A stretch of DNA of 64,000 nt from 66-474 sp035695065 (GCA_035695065.1 DASSEW010000022.1:62001-126000); one strand, 5' to 3'. Numbered from the stretch's first letter, positions 1 to 9,403 are shown. Notes: generated by a model not told the origin, from the letters alone. Program-made: numbers and translations.

Positions 1-932
1 TCGGAGGTCCGAACGTAGTCCAGCAGCGCGTGCGTGCAGGAATCGCTGTAAGGCGTTCCCTGCGCTTGTCGTGCTTCGATGATTCCGGTGAACCGCTGGT
101 CGTCGCCTGCGAAGGATTCGCGTGCGACCTGGCCGAGGGTGGCTTGCTTACCCGGCGTTTCCAGGAGATACAGGACTAGACCGAGGAACAGGGAGCGGCA
201 CGAGGCTGTCCAGATCGGGTCGGTGCCGGCAATGTCCGGAAAAAGAATGTGGGCGATCTTCTGGATGTCGTCGACCCGCAGCGAGGCGTCTTCGCGGATG
301 TAGGCGAGGGGATTCCAGCGATGCGTTTGGCGCAGCGGCGATGCAGGGTCGAAGAGGAACACATCATGCCCGTGTGCGGCACGAAACCCGGCCGTGATTT
401 CCCAGTTCTCCTTCTTGATGTCGAGCACGATGACCGAATGGTTCCAGTTGAGCAGGTTCGGGATCACGACACCGACACCCTTGCCGGAGCCGGTCGGGGC
501 CGCAAGCATCACGTGCGGATAGCGTTGCAGGCTTGCGGTCAGAAACTTGCTGCCACGACGGCCGACGATGATGCCGTCGCTGGCGTCATCGAGCAGCCCC
601 GCTTTGCGAATCTCACGCACCTTCGCGAAACGGGCTTGGCCATGCTGGGCCCGTTGGGGCTTGATGAAGAACAGTGCGACCGGGGCCAGCACCACGGCCG
701 TCGCGGCAGCGCCGCTGATCAAGAGGTCATGCCGCACGCTGGCGAACGAGCGGTAGGCGTGGAAGTAGAGCGGCCAGGTCATGAGGGTAGCCACCGGTTG
801 GCCGTGGCCGTGGAACGCCAGCCCCAGATAAGCGTGACCGGCCAGCCACAGCCAAACCGGCACGGCGCACAGTGCCAGCAGCACGACGAGGATTGCCCTA
901 ACCCAGAAGGGTGCGCTTGCGTTGCGGGTCAT
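1..932 (-). CDS. virD4: VirD4/TraG-type T4SS coupling protein (3' end cut by window)
   Basis: Inner-membrane coupling ATPase that docks the relaxosome to the type IV secretion channel. Reading the minus strand from ATG at 932 gives an open frame to the window edge (about 310 residues). It has two N-terminal hydrophobic segments (around residues 12-30 and 66-82), a basic HGQARFAKVREIRKAGL stretch typical of the family, and a Walker A motif APTGSGKGVGVVIPNLL near residue 145. The frame starts inside the last codons of virB11 (35-base overlap), so the two are translationally linked. The Walker B half and C-terminus lie outside the window. Identification is confident; completeness cannot be judged. 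Confidence 0.93.
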   Translation of the reverse strand, partial: MTRNASAPFWVRAILVVLLALCAVPVWLWLAGHAYLGLAFHGHGQPVATLMTWPLYFHAYRSFASVRHDLLISGAAATAVVLAPVALFFIKPQRAQHGQARFAKVREIRKAGLLDDASDGIIVGRRGSKFLTASLQRYPHVMLAAPTGSGKGVGVVIPNLLNWNHSVIVLDIKKENWEITAGFRAAHGHDVFLFDPASPLRQTHRWNPLAYIREDASLRVDDIQKIAHILFPDIAGTDPIWTASCRSLFLGLVLYLLETPGKQATLGQVARESFAGDDQRFTGIIEARQAQGTPYSDSCTHALLDYVRTS

Positions 933-1950
933 AGTAGATTCCGGTGACGCGGCGCACCTTGTCGACGATGGAAAACTGGATCACCACATCGACCAGCATG
1001 AACAGCAGTTGCTTGATGTCCTCGCGTGAGAGCTGGGCGCCGCCGACCGATTCCTTGACCAGCAACATGAGCTGCTCGATGGCGAGGCGCGGCGAAGTCG
1101 CATGCACCGAAGTGATTGAGCCGGGGTGTCCGGAGTTGACGTTGCGGATGAAGTAGAAGGCTTCGTCCGAACGCAGCTCGGCGAGCAGGATGCGATCGGG
1201 TTTCATGCGAAGGCACGCTTCCAGCAGCATCTTCGGTGTGGCCTTCGACACACCCTGACCATCCTTGGAATAGAACAGCCGCACATGGTTGGGTTGTTTG
1301 AGGATGTCGAGCTCGGGCGTGTCCTCGATGGTGATCAGCCGTTCTTCGGGAGGGATCAGGTCGACCAGCGTCTTCATGACCGTGGTCTTGCCCGAGCCCG
1401 TCGCCCCGGAAATCACGATGTTCTGCCGGGTGCGTACGGCGAGCTCGAGAAACTCGCGGATGCGATGCGCGGCGAGCAGGGCGCTCAGGCGATCCTCCAG
1501 CGAACGCGCCGGGTCCTCGCCGACCAGCACCTTTTCAAAGGCGCCGGCCTTCTCATAGTCGTGCAGATCAAAGCGCAGTTTTGAGGGTTTGCGGATGGTG
1601 AGGCTGACCGTGCCCGCCTGCACGGCCGGCGGAATGATCGCCTGCACGCGCTCGCCGGTCGGCAGCGCGGCCGAAACCAGCGGTGCGCCCTCATGGATGG
1701 CCTGTTGCGTGGAATTGGCGATCAAGGTGGCGAAGGTGCGCAGGTGCTCATAGGTCAGCTCCGGCATGACATGCACGCGCCAGCCTTCGCGGCCTTCCGT
1801 CCACACCTCTCCTGGCCGATTGATGACGACTTCCGTGACGTCGTGGGCGAGGAGTCCACGCAGCGGCTGCATGAATGTCTCGATCGCCGAGGGTGCCTGC
1901 GCGGACGAGCGTTCGACGATTGGCACTTCAGCGGGTTGCGGTAAGTCCAT
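898..1950 (-). CDS. virB11: VirB11-type T4SS traffic ATPase
   Basis: Hexameric cytoplasmic ATPase that powers pilus assembly and substrate transfer together with VirB4 and VirD4. 350 residues from ATG 1950. The Walker A is ISGATGSGKTTVMKTL around residue 175, followed by the TIEDTPEL Asp box, the LRMKPDRILLAELR Walker B region and the SGHPGSITSVHA His box, all intact and in family order. The frame stays open upstream to 2238, but that part lies inside virB10; an ATG two codons further up (1956) is also possible. It overlaps the end of virB10 by 23 bases, so it belongs to the same transcript. Confidence 0.95.
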   Translation of the reverse strand: MDLPQPAEVPIVERSSAQAPSAIETFMQPLRGLLAHDVTEVVINRPGEVWTEGREGWRVHVMPELTYEHLRTFATLIANSTQQAIHEGAPLVSAALPTGERVQAIIPPAVQAGTVSLTIRKPSKLRFDLHDYEKAGAFEKVLVGEDPARSLEDRLSALLAAHRIREFLELAVRTRQNIVISGATGSGKTTVMKTLVDLIPPEERLITIEDTPELDILKQPNHVRLFYSKDGQGVSKATPKMLLEACLRMKPDRILLAELRSDEAFYFIRNVNSGHPGSITSVHATSPRLAIEQLMLLVKESVGGAQLSREDIKQLLFMLVDVVIQFSIVDKVRRVTGIYYDPQRKRTLLG

Positions 1951-3061
1951 ACACATCCCCGAAGTACAGATCACGTGCGACGAAGATGTTGACGTGTGCC
2001 CCTTGCGCCTTGGTGAGTGTTGGCGGGATGTTGACCGTGTTCTCGACGATGATCGCCGCGGCATCGTTGGCGGAGTTCGCGGTGTTGGTGAAAGTGAGGC
2101 TGTTGTTGTTGGAGCCGCTGCTGTTTTGCACGGCCGAGGAGGCCAGGTCATCGACCACCGAGACCAGCAGCGCGGAGCCAAAGCGCGCCCAGAAGTGATT
2201 GTCGACTTTGCCATCGAGTCCCGAGCGCCCGAGCGCATCGGTATTGGGTGAGTCGAGATTGATGATCACGCCATCGGGTGTTTCGGCCCGCGTCCACAAC
2301 ACGAAGATGCGGCTTTGACCATGGTGGAGCTGCGCGGCCTGGTATTGACCGACCAGACGCGAGCCGCGCTCCAGCAGCAGGACTTTGCCGTTGGTCGAGT
2401 AGACGTTGCGCGCGAGCACGCAGCTGGTCATGCCGGGCACTTCCGAGGACAACGCGGTCTGCAGGATGCAGTCGAGGAACATGCCTTCAGTGAGGGTCAT
2501 GTCGGGATCGGGCAAGAGCGATGCGCTGACCTCGGTGGGACGTGTAGCGGTCAGTGCATTGGCCAGTGTGCTTTGGGCACTCGCCTGCCGGGGTGCGATG
2601 TTGCCGGGTTGCCATCCGGCAGGTGAGGGCGGGCCAGGCACTGCTTGTCCACCACCGTCTTGATTCGCCAGGGCGCTGCCGCTGATGGCCAGGAGCGGCG
2701 CACGTTTGCGCCGTTCGGCGAGATCGGCGGCGGCCTTTTGCGCGGGCGTCATGGCCGGCGCCTGGGTTTGTCCCGTGAGGGTCGATGCCGCGGTGTTTGA
2801 ACCGGCCGTTGGCGGAGGTGGTGCGGTTTGCTTGTCGAACGCGCTGCGGGTCAGGTCAGGCAGGTTGGGCTTGAGCGTGGCGACGTGCGAGGTGTGGTTG
2901 CGGTGGGCCAGTGCGCCGAGCATGGCGCGCGCGGCCAACGCGATGACCAGCACGACCCCGAGTGCGACCAGTATCGCCAGGAACCAGCGGTTGCGTTTGC
3001 GCGGCCTGCCTACTTGCGGGATGCCGCGCTCGGTGACTTCGTTGGTTTCATCGACGCTCAT
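1928..3061 (-). CDS. virB10: VirB10/TrbI-type T4SS envelope-spanning protein
   Basis: 377 residues. VirB10 spans both membranes and forms the inner wall of the outer-membrane core complex. Here a cytoplasmic basic N-terminus (RPRKRNR) is followed by one membrane segment at about residues 27-48, then a Pro/Ala/Thr-rich periplasmic linker (about 75-170), and a C-terminal TrbI/VirB10 barrel domain with the family phrases GMFLDCILQTAL and LLLERGSRLVGQY. ATG 3061 overlaps the stop of virB9 by four bases (ATGA), typical of tight co-translation. Confidence 0.95.
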   Translation of the reverse strand: MSVDETNEVTERGIPQVGRPRKRNRWFLAILVALGVVLVIALAARAMLGALAHRNHTSHVATLKPNLPDLTRSAFDKQTAPPPPTAGSNTAASTLTGQTQAPAMTPAQKAAADLAERRKRAPLLAISGSALANQDGGGQAVPGPPSPAGWQPGNIAPRQASAQSTLANALTATRPTEVSASLLPDPDMTLTEGMFLDCILQTALSSEVPGMTSCVLARNVYSTNGKVLLLERGSRLVGQYQAAQLHHGQSRIFVLWTRAETPDGVIINLDSPNTDALGRSGLDGKVDNHFWARFGSALLVSVVDDLASSAVQNSSGSNNNSLTFTNTANSANDAAAIIVENTVNIPPTLTKAQGAHVNIFVARDLYFGDVYGLTATR

Positions 3062-4050
3062 GGTGAATGGCCTTGGACAGGTTCAACACGCGGTGCTTGA
3101 GAAAGGGGCGGCATCGCGATGTAGGCACGAGGCAGGTTGGCGGTGGGAACCGGGGCGGACGTTGCGCCCGGCCCATCGGTCTGCGCGGTGGGTGTGACCA
3201 CCGCCGGCGCCGCATCGACATTCCCGCGGGGTGCCTGTGCACGAATCGTGCGCTGTACATCCGGGCTGATCGTGTCGGTCGGTGTGGCAATGCCACGCGG
3301 GTTGTAGCTGCGGTTCTGGATGCACGCCACCGACTTGCCACGGCGCAAGACCAGCTTGCGGGTCGTCGTTTGGATGACGTACTGGTCGCCGCGCATGGCG
3401 CCATTGACCAGGCTTTCGCTGCCATCGGCGTTGATAATGAAGATCGCAGGTATTTCCTGGGCGTTGGGAAAGCGCAGGTAGGTGAACCGGCCATCGTCAT
3501 AGACCTCGGATGGCCAAAGGCTGTGCTCGCCGCAGGCGTAGTAGTTCCAGTTCAATGGCTTTGGCGGCGCATCGAGCCGGGCAACCAGCTGCGCCTGTTC
3601 TGCCTTGGCTTGCTCGACGTGCGCGAGGGCTGCCGCATCCTCGGGATAACGGAACCGCACTTCGAAGAACATGCCGGCGCTGTGCGGACCTGAGAGTCCC
3701 GCGGCGTGACGTGCGTCGAGTGAGAGCTGGTAGACGCGCTTGTTGGTAACGACCGTCGCGTTGGTAACCGCGTTGTCCTCGCGCGGCTTCACGAACAGGT
3801 GCGAGCCCACCGGCGCCACTTCCCAGGCGAGCGAATCGCCGAGCGCGACGCTTTGCACGTGTTCGCCCGGCGCAAACTCGATATCGGTCGAGTACCCGTA
3901 GTGGCCGATGATCTTGACGACATCCGCGGCGTTGTATGCGACCGTCTTGATGCGCGCATCGTAGCGGCCACTTTTGGGGATCGACTCAGGCCACGCGAGT
4001 GCGGGGGTTAGCAACAAGAGCAGGACGAAGACGGTGAGGTATGCGCGCAT
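3058..4050 (-). CDS. virB9: VirB9/TrbG-type T4SS outer core protein
   Basis: 330 residues with a signal peptide ending at about ALAWP. VirB9 is the periplasmic partner of VirB7 and VirB10 in the outer-membrane core ring. The N-terminal domain contains the GHYGYSTDIEFAPGEHVQSVALGD phrase region of the TrbG/VirB9/CagX family, and the C-terminal beta-sandwich contains RFPNAQEIPAIFIINADGSE. ATG 4050 was preferred over the in-frame TTG at 4056 because GGGAG lies a suitable distance upstream; it starts two bases after the virB8 stop. Confidence 0.94.
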   Translation of the reverse strand: MRAYLTVFVLLLLLTPALAWPESIPKSGRYDARIKTVAYNAADVVKIIGHYGYSTDIEFAPGEHVQSVALGDSLAWEVAPVGSHLFVKPREDNAVTNATVVTNKRVYQLSLDARHAAGLSGPHSAGMFFEVRFRYPEDAAALAHVEQAKAEQAQLVARLDAPPKPLNWNYYACGEHSLWPSEVYDDGRFTYLRFPNAQEIPAIFIINADGSESLVNGAMRGDQYVIQTTTRKLVLRRGKSVACIQNRSYNPRGIATPTDTISPDVQRTIRAQAPRGNVDAAPAVVTPTAQTDGPGATSAPVPTANLPRAYIAMPPLSQAPRVEPVQGHSP

Positions 4051-4052
4051 GC

Positions 4053-4736
4053 TCAAGCTCCCGTCGGAACGGTTTCGGGGTCGAGCCGGTAATCGCTCAC
4101 CTGAAACCCGATTGGATCAACGAGCCGTGCCTTCTCACTGGTTGGCGGATTCAGGTAGCGATAGGTGATCGTCGCAATCCAGCGGGTGACGCGATCCTCC
4201 GCATTCGGCACGTGTTCGGTCCGCGTAAAGCGCACCTGCGCGACGCCCTTGCCAAGGAAGGCGATGGCATTCACCGAAACGTCGACTTGTCCGTCTTTCC
4301 CGTACACCGCGGTCGGCGAGTGCGGGTTGTTCGGCTTGATCTGCTCGAAGTAGCTATTGGCCACTTGCGGCGTGGACATCGTCGTGACCGCTTCGTAGTC
4401 GGGATAGGCCATGGCGTTCGAGTAGGAGCCGCGATAGGTGACGTAGCGCGCCAGGAAATATTTGTCGATCGCCTCGTTGTAGGACTCTTTTTGATTGGTC
4501 AGGCGGGTGACGATGTCCGTCGCGCCGGTGTTCTTGTCCACGCGCACGACGAAGGGTTCGACGGTTTTCAGCGGCGTCAGCAGCGCGACGGCCGAGACTG
4601 CCACCAAAGCTGTCGCAAGACCGCCGCCTGCAAAGAGCCACGCGCGACGCTCGGACTTTTGCGCCCGTACGACCTGGTCGGCTTCCCATGTCCTGGCGGC
4701 GTGGAGGAAGGCAGCCGTTTCTGCGGAATCGTTCAT
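4053..4736 (-). CDS. virB8: VirB8-type T4SS inner-membrane assembly protein
   Basis: 227 residues. VirB8 is a bitopic inner-membrane protein with an NTF2-like periplasmic domain that nucleates channel assembly. Visible: an N-terminal cytoplasmic helix, one membrane segment around residues 35-55, then FVVRVDKNTGATDIV and the conserved domain with YNEAIDKYFLARYV, typical of VirB8. The frame stays open upstream to 4967, but ATG 4736 overlaps the stop of the small lipoprotein gene (ATGA) and gives the family length. Confidence 0.94.
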   Translation of the reverse strand: MNDSAETAAFLHAARTWEADQVVRAQKSERRAWLFAGGGLATALVAVSAVALLTPLKTVEPFVVRVDKNTGATDIVTRLTNQKESYNEAIDKYFLARYVTYRGSYSNAMAYPDYEAVTTMSTPQVANSYFEQIKPNNPHSPTAVYGKDGQVDVSVNAIAFLGKGVAQVRFTRTEHVPNAEDRVTRWIATITYRYLNPPTSEKARLVDPIGFQVSDYRLDPETVPTGA

Positions 4737-4900
4737 GACGCCTTCTTCTCCGGTGCGCGGTAGTGGTCGGGGGTGTTGATCGGTGTGTAGCGCCCGTGGC
4801 AATCCGGTGCCTTGGCCGGCGTCGCCGCACAGGCGGCGAGGGAGAGCAGGGCGCCCAGCAAAAGCGTTGCGCGCCAGGTCGGCGTGAGACGATGCGTCAT
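4733..4900 (-). CDS. VirB7-like small T4SS lipoprotein
   Basis: 55-residue protein, short enough to be overlooked. It has a hydrophobic lipoprotein signal (LLLGALLSLAAC) with a lipobox Cys at residue 24, then a short polar tail with one further Cys (about residue 34). Size, lipobox and place between virB6 and virB8 match VirB7/TrwH, the lipoprotein that anchors VirB9 in the outer membrane. The gene overlaps virB8 by four bases. VirB7 proteins are poorly conserved, so the assignment rests on position and architecture rather than sequence similarity. Confidence 0.8.
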   Translation of the reverse strand: MTHRLTPTWRATLLLGALLSLAACAATPAKAPDCHGRYTPINTPDHYRAPEKKAS

Positions 4901-4911
4901 GGTGAGTTCCT

Positions 4912-5988
4912 TCAGATCGAGTTGCGTTGACGTGCTTGCCAGGTACGGCGGACCATGCCTGCGGCACTGCGGCTCGTCAGGTGTCGGGCTAGCCGCTCGC
5001 TGGGTGTCATGGACAACCCGCGTTCGGCCCGGTCGCGGGACCAGCCCTTGTGGGAGTGGCCGGTGCCGATTGCGCGACCGGCACCCATGGTCAGTAGTCC
5101 GACTCCGGCCGCGCGTCCCAACATGCCCTGGGCCTGCAGGGCCAAGCCACCGCCCAGCGCCGAGGCGACCGAACGGGTCTGGAAGAGCACCGCGAGCGTG
5201 GCCAGGGTGGCACCGAATACCTTCAAGGTATCGATGACGAGTTCATCCCATTGGTCGGTGTTGATCTGGGTGAGGTAGTCACTCAGGAAGTGGAAACACA
5301 GGCTGATCGCGCACGCGACCAGCAGAAACAGGACCGCAAAGTTCACCACCTGGCCGAGCCACGCTTCGAAGAAACGTTGCGTCTGGGGGAAGATCGCCAA
5401 GAGGATGAAGAGCGGGCCGATGGCCAGCAGCAACGCCGTGAAGATGAAGGCCATGAAGATGATGCCGCAGGCGATTGCGACGACGAGTGTCACGGAGAGC
5501 CAAATGGCAAAGGCCAGAAAGTAGTAGCCAATCCCACCCAAGCCACTCACGCCGCCGTATCTCTGTCCTTGGGCCCACGCTTTGTCGCCGATCTGGATGC
5601 CCTGGTTTTCTGCGTTGTCGAGTACATCCGCGATCGTTGTGGGCGAGCTTCCGGAACTGGAACCTGGGGCCACCAGATCTGCTGCAACCGCGCTCGGCGC
5701 CTGCAGGAAGAACTGCGCGACCTGGCCTTGATAGAAGCCGGCCGTCAACGCAAACGCGACGATGACCACGATGCGGATCACGCGTTTGACCCCATCGGTC
5801 AAGGGCTCGCTGATCCGGCCGCTCGCAATCCCGACGGCCCACAACAACACGTAGATGGTGAGCAACGCCGTGGCCGCCCCACCGATGATGGCGACCATGG
5901 TCGAAGACGCGGCGTTGACGTAGTTCGTCGTCGTGGTGACGATCGAATCGAGCAACCAGTGCGCAATGCGGGTATCGCTGGTGACCAT
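4912..5988 (-). CDS. virB6: VirB6/TrbL-type T4SS polytopic channel protein
   Basis: 358 residues, inner-membrane polytopic protein of the translocation channel. Hydrophobic segments fall at about residues 30-55, 70-90, 150-172, 176-200, 205-230 and 240-262. A central periplasmic loop (about 95-145, rich in Ser/Gly) separates the first two from the rest, and a basic cytoplasmic tail ends the protein. This is the VirB6/TrbL topology. It lies directly after the EexN-like gene, as in IncN-type conjugation operons. Confidence 0.92.
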   Translation of the reverse strand: MVTSDTRIAHWLLDSIVTTTTNYVNAASSTMVAIIGGAATALLTIYVLLWAVGIASGRISEPLTDGVKRVIRIVVIVAFALTAGFYQGQVAQFFLQAPSAVAADLVAPGSSSGSSPTTIADVLDNAENQGIQIGDKAWAQGQRYGGVSGLGGIGYYFLAFAIWLSVTLVVAIACGIIFMAFIFTALLLAIGPLFILLAIFPQTQRFFEAWLGQVVNFAVLFLLVACAISLCFHFLSDYLTQINTDQWDELVIDTLKVFGATLATLAVLFQTRSVASALGGGLALQAQGMLGRAAGVGLLTMGAGRAIGTGHSHKGWSRDRAERGLSMTPSERLARHLTSRSAAGMVRRTWQARQRNSI

Positions 5989-6003
5989 TCTGCTCTTCGC
6001 CGA

Positions 6004-6273
6004 TTACTTCGCGGGGCACGCTGTTGCTGGCGTCTCACCAAAGTAGGAGGGATCCATGCACCGATTTGCCTTTTGCACCACTCCACACCATGGGTTGGTT
6101 GCGCGCTCGGCGGCTGTTGCCGATTCGTTGCATTTGGCGACCGCCATATTCATGTTCGCCACGTTCTTCTTTCCGAGGAGCGTGTGGTAATCCGGGACCC
6201 GGTCGGCTGAGTGCGAACAGCCTGCGAGCGCTACGACGGAGGCGGCGAGAAGAAAGATCAAGGGGCTCTTCAT
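6004..6273 (-). CDS. EexN-family entry-exclusion lipoprotein (probable)
   Basis: 89 residues from ATG 6273 (an upstream in-frame ATG at 6288 would add five). Lipoprotein signal with lipobox ALAGC (Cys near residue 18), followed by DYHTLLGKKNVAN, AVAKCNESATA and NPWCGVV. The spacing of Tyr, the Cys pair and NPxC resembles EexN entry-exclusion lipoproteins, which stop redundant transfer into a cell that already carries the element. Its place between virB5 and virB6 is the position of eex in IncN-type operons. Function is inferred from these two points. Confidence 0.72.
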   Translation of the reverse strand: MKSPLIFLLAASVVALAGCSHSADRVPDYHTLLGKKNVANMNMAVAKCNESATAAERATNPWCGVVQKANRCMDPSYFGETPATACPAK

Positions 6274-6293
6274 TATGGTGTTCTCCATTTGGG

Positions 6294-6980
6294 TCAGTAT
6301 TTGGCGGCGGTGAGCTTGTAGCCGTCCTCGGTTTCGTGTTGCTGCTGGACGCGGCGGCTGTTGTCGATGAGGGCATTCATCGATTGCAGCTTGATCAGCT
6401 CGTTGAGCAGCATCCCGTTTTCGATCTCGATGCGCGCCTGCAGCTCACCGATCGATTTCATGTCGGTGGTGCTGTTGATCTGGCCCATGAGCTGGTTGAG
6501 GCGCTGGAACCTTGCACCGGAGTCGTCGTAGGTCTGGGCATTGAGTGCCTGCGCGGTGGCGGCATCGTTGAGGTGGGTCGTCAGCGCCTGCGTGACCGTC
6601 GCATCCACTTGGGCGAACTGCGGCTGGTTGAGCTCGGAGGCCTCGCTCTTGATCTGGTTGGCAAGCGCGCCGACCTGGCCGCCGTTTTGCATCGCCGCCA
6701 GGGTTTGGTGCCAGTTGGTCGGGATGTTCGCGGTGTAGTTTTCGGCGTCGATCGCGCCGAGCCCCCGGCTGCCGGTGAGGGACGCGTATTGCTGTTTGGC
6801 CTGTTCGAGCTGGGCTTTCAACTGCTCCAACTGCTGGATCATTTCCGTGTAGCGCACGATCGCCTGCTGCAGGTTGGCGGGGTCGATCACGACGGCTTGT
6901 GCGTGCGCGATCGGCGCGCCCGTGAATGTTCCCGCCGCCAGGGCGGCGGTGAGTGCGATTACCGTTGCGGTGCGTTTCAT
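6294..6980 (-). CDS. virB5: VirB5-type T4SS pilus-tip protein
   Basis: 228 residues, signal peptide to about AHA-QA. VirB5 is a minor pilin/adhesin at the T-pilus tip. The mature protein is almost all helix: a coiled-coil-like region (IQQLEQLKAQLEQAKQQY, about residues 48-68), a Gly/Asn-rich middle, and C-terminal helices ending RRVQQQHETEDGYKLTAAKY. Start ATG 6980 overlaps the virB4 stop by four bases. The open frame extends upstream into virB4 but without a signal peptide, so the shorter start is preferred. Confidence 0.92.
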   Translation of the reverse strand: MKRTATVIALTAALAAGTFTGAPIAHAQAVVIDPANLQQAIVRYTEMIQQLEQLKAQLEQAKQQYASLTGSRGLGAIDAENYTANIPTNWHQTLAAMQNGGQVGALANQIKSEASELNQPQFAQVDATVTQALTTHLNDAATAQALNAQTYDDSGARFQRLNQLMGQINSTTDMKSIGELQARIEIENGMLLNELIKLQSMNALIDNSRRVQQQHETEDGYKLTAAKY

Positions 6981-9394
6981 TGCGCTCTCCTCATCTGATC
7001 GAAGATTGGAAGCCAGTGATCGGGGTTGTCCCCGGCTTTCGCGATGGCGCGGGTGGCGAGCTCCACCGACGCTGCGGTACCCGACAGCACGGCCAGCTCC
7101 TGCTCGAAACCGCGCAGGTTCAGTTCGCAGACCGTGGCGTTCTGGCCCTGCTTGAACAGGAAGCCGCGCAAGTTTTGCTCGACCATGTCTCTTCCGATGA
7201 TTTCGTATTCGCGTTCCGTCAGCTTGAATCCCTCGATGTAGTCCTCGCGGGCTGCCTTGGGGTTGGGGAGATAGAGCTGGGTGACGCACTGTTCGATCAA
7301 CTGGCGACTGATGCGCGAGCGCAGTACGTCGGAGGGGCTCTGTGTTCCAAAGATCGCCAGCGCATTGCGCTTGCGCCAGGTCTTGACTGCATCGAGCGCC
7401 TTGCCCTCGAAGACCGGGTCGAGCAGCATCTTCCAGAATTCATCCATGTTGAGGATGAAACGGCGACCGTCGATCAACTGTTCCATGCGATGGAACAGGT
7501 ACATCACCGTCACGGTGCGGGTCTCGTCGTTGTCGAGAAAATCCGTGACGTCGTAGCCGAAGTGCCGGCCGGTGGCGAAATCGATCGTGTCGGTCTGGTT
7601 GTCGAGCAGCCATCCGAGCGAGCCGCCCGCGCACCACCTGCGAAACCGGGCGGCGTTCCCGTTCGGATCGGTGGGATCGAAGAATTCCTTGAGTGCGGAA
7701 AAACGGCGCGCTTGATAAGGCATCATGTAGAGGCCGTTGACTGCATCGTGCACTTCGCGTTCGCGCGAAGGGGAGAACTGGAACTGCGCGTCTTCTCCCG
7801 CGATGCAGCGCTTGACGAGTTGCATCAGGAAGCTGCGATTGCCGGGCGTGTCGGGCAGGGCGCAAGGGTTGAAGCCGGTCGGAACGCCGTTCCTGAGCGT
7901 CGAATACTGCCCGCCCATGGCGCGGACGAAGATTTCCTGGCCTTGGTCCTTGTCGAAGGTGAAGACCGTCGGGCGATACTTCTCGCACTGGGCCAGCATG
8001 AAGGTCTGGATGACGGTCTTGCCCGCACCGGTGGGCCCAAGCAGCAGGGTGTGTCCCGGGACGCGCTCGTCGACATCGCCTTCGTTCGCGCCGCGCCTTG
8101 AAGTCGGCGGCAGGTGGAAGTTGAAGTAGAACGGCGTGCCGGAGGTGGTTTTCAGGAGCGTCACCGCCGGTCCCCATTGGTTCCCGTCGTAGCGGCCCAT
8201 CGGGTAGTTGTGGAAGCCGGTGAAACCGACGATGTTGCTGGAAGAAATCGCCGCCGGTCGTGGACGCAGTTGAAAGTTGCCCGGCAACTGCGCGAAGAAC
8301 GCGGCTTCGATGCATTCATCCTCGCGCGCCACCGTGAAGCCGCACTCGGATAGCGCGGCACGCGCGTCCGAGAGGCGATCAACCAATTCGCGTTGCGTGT
8401 CGGCCAGGATTTGCAGGCTCAGGTGATGCTCGCCGAAGACGACGCGGTTGCTTGCGAGGTCATCGAGTGCGGAACTGATATCGGCAATTTGCGATTCGGA
8501 AGCATCTTCCGCGTTGATCAGCAGACGCTGTTGCTTTTGCAGCGCGGCCATGGCCTTGTTGCGGCCATAGATCGCGAAGGATTGCGTGAGCACGAACGGG
8601 AAGGGCAGCGTGAGCAGCACATTCAGATGGCCGGGCTCGGTGCGCTCGACCTGATAGGCACTGGCCGCGAGCATCGCCCCGATCCTGACGTTGGTCGGTG
8701 AGCGGATTTCCAGTTGGTCCACGCCGAAGGAAACCCGAGAGCTGACCATACCGAATGCGGCGCGCCCTTTCGGGACGGCGATGCGTTGCCATTCGCCATT
8801 GATGAGATGGGAGAGGAACTCCAGCGGCTCGGAGCACACCGCCCCGTTGTGCGTGTAGGTCGAAAGACGGCGCGGTGCGTAGCGGCTCAAGCCGGCGAGC
8901 ACCGTTTCGGCCAATTCGTCGAGGCGAGCCGACGCGTCCGAGATGGACTCGAGCACGCTCGCCGCGGTTTTCTTGGCTCCGAAGTCGAGCAGCTTCATGC
9001 CCGGCGATTTGCCACGTACCAGCAGCGTCACGTAGTGGGCGTTGGCCATGAGCTGCACGCCCGACAGGCTTTCGCGGTAGTGCGCGTTCAAGCGCCCGGC
9101 GAAGTTGTCCTCGAAGGCGCCTTCCGGATATTCGGAGCGCTCTTCGCGTACGGTGTGTGTCCACAACGCCACGTTTTCGGTCGCGATGTTGCGGAGCAGG
9201 CCGGTCAGCGCGTCATGCCAGCCCTGGATGTCTTCATCGTCTGCGCATTCATGTGCAACGCCCGCGAGCTTGATGACGGTGAGCGTGTCGCCGGCGACCG
9301 TGCGCACGTTGAAATCCGACACGTGCGTGGAATACGGGATGAAGTCGGCCAGTGGCCGCGCCGCATTGGCGAGGCCTTGCTTGGGAGCGAGCAT
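6977..9394 (-). CDS. virB4: VirB4-type T4SS ATPase
   Basis: 805 residues, the usual length. VirB4 is the largest secretion ATPase and is needed for pilus biogenesis. The N-terminal half is the CagE/TrbE/VirB domain; the Walker A GPTGAGKTV lies near residue 450, with later family motifs including FILNMDEFWKM (Walker B region) and AIFGTQSPSDVL. No frameshift is seen. It follows virB3 by nine bases and overlaps virB5 at its end. Confidence 0.96.
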   Translation of the reverse strand: MLAPKQGLANAARPLADFIPYSTHVSDFNVRTVAGDTLTVIKLAGVAHECADDEDIQGWHDALTGLLRNIATENVALWTHTVREERSEYPEGAFEDNFAGRLNAHYRESLSGVQLMANAHYVTLLVRGKSPGMKLLDFGAKKTAASVLESISDASARLDELAETVLAGLSRYAPRRLSTYTHNGAVCSEPLEFLSHLINGEWQRIAVPKGRAAFGMVSSRVSFGVDQLEIRSPTNVRIGAMLAASAYQVERTEPGHLNVLLTLPFPFVLTQSFAIYGRNKAMAALQKQQRLLINAEDASESQIADISSALDDLASNRVVFGEHHLSLQILADTQRELVDRLSDARAALSECGFTVAREDECIEAAFFAQLPGNFQLRPRPAAISSSNIVGFTGFHNYPMGRYDGNQWGPAVTLLKTTSGTPFYFNFHLPPTSRRGANEGDVDERVPGHTLLLGPTGAGKTVIQTFMLAQCEKYRPTVFTFDKDQGQEIFVRAMGGQYSTLRNGVPTGFNPCALPDTPGNRSFLMQLVKRCIAGEDAQFQFSPSREREVHDAVNGLYMMPYQARRFSALKEFFDPTDPNGNAARFRRWCAGGSLGWLLDNQTDTIDFATGRHFGYDVTDFLDNDETRTVTVMYLFHRMEQLIDGRRFILNMDEFWKMLLDPVFEGKALDAVKTWRKRNALAIFGTQSPSDVLRSRISRQLIEQCVTQLYLPNPKAAREDYIEGFKLTEREYEIIGRDMVEQNLRGFLFKQGQNATVCELNLRGFEQELAVLSGTAASVELATRAIAKAGDNPDHWLPIFDQMRRAQ

Positions 9395-9403
9395 GGAAAG
9401 TCC

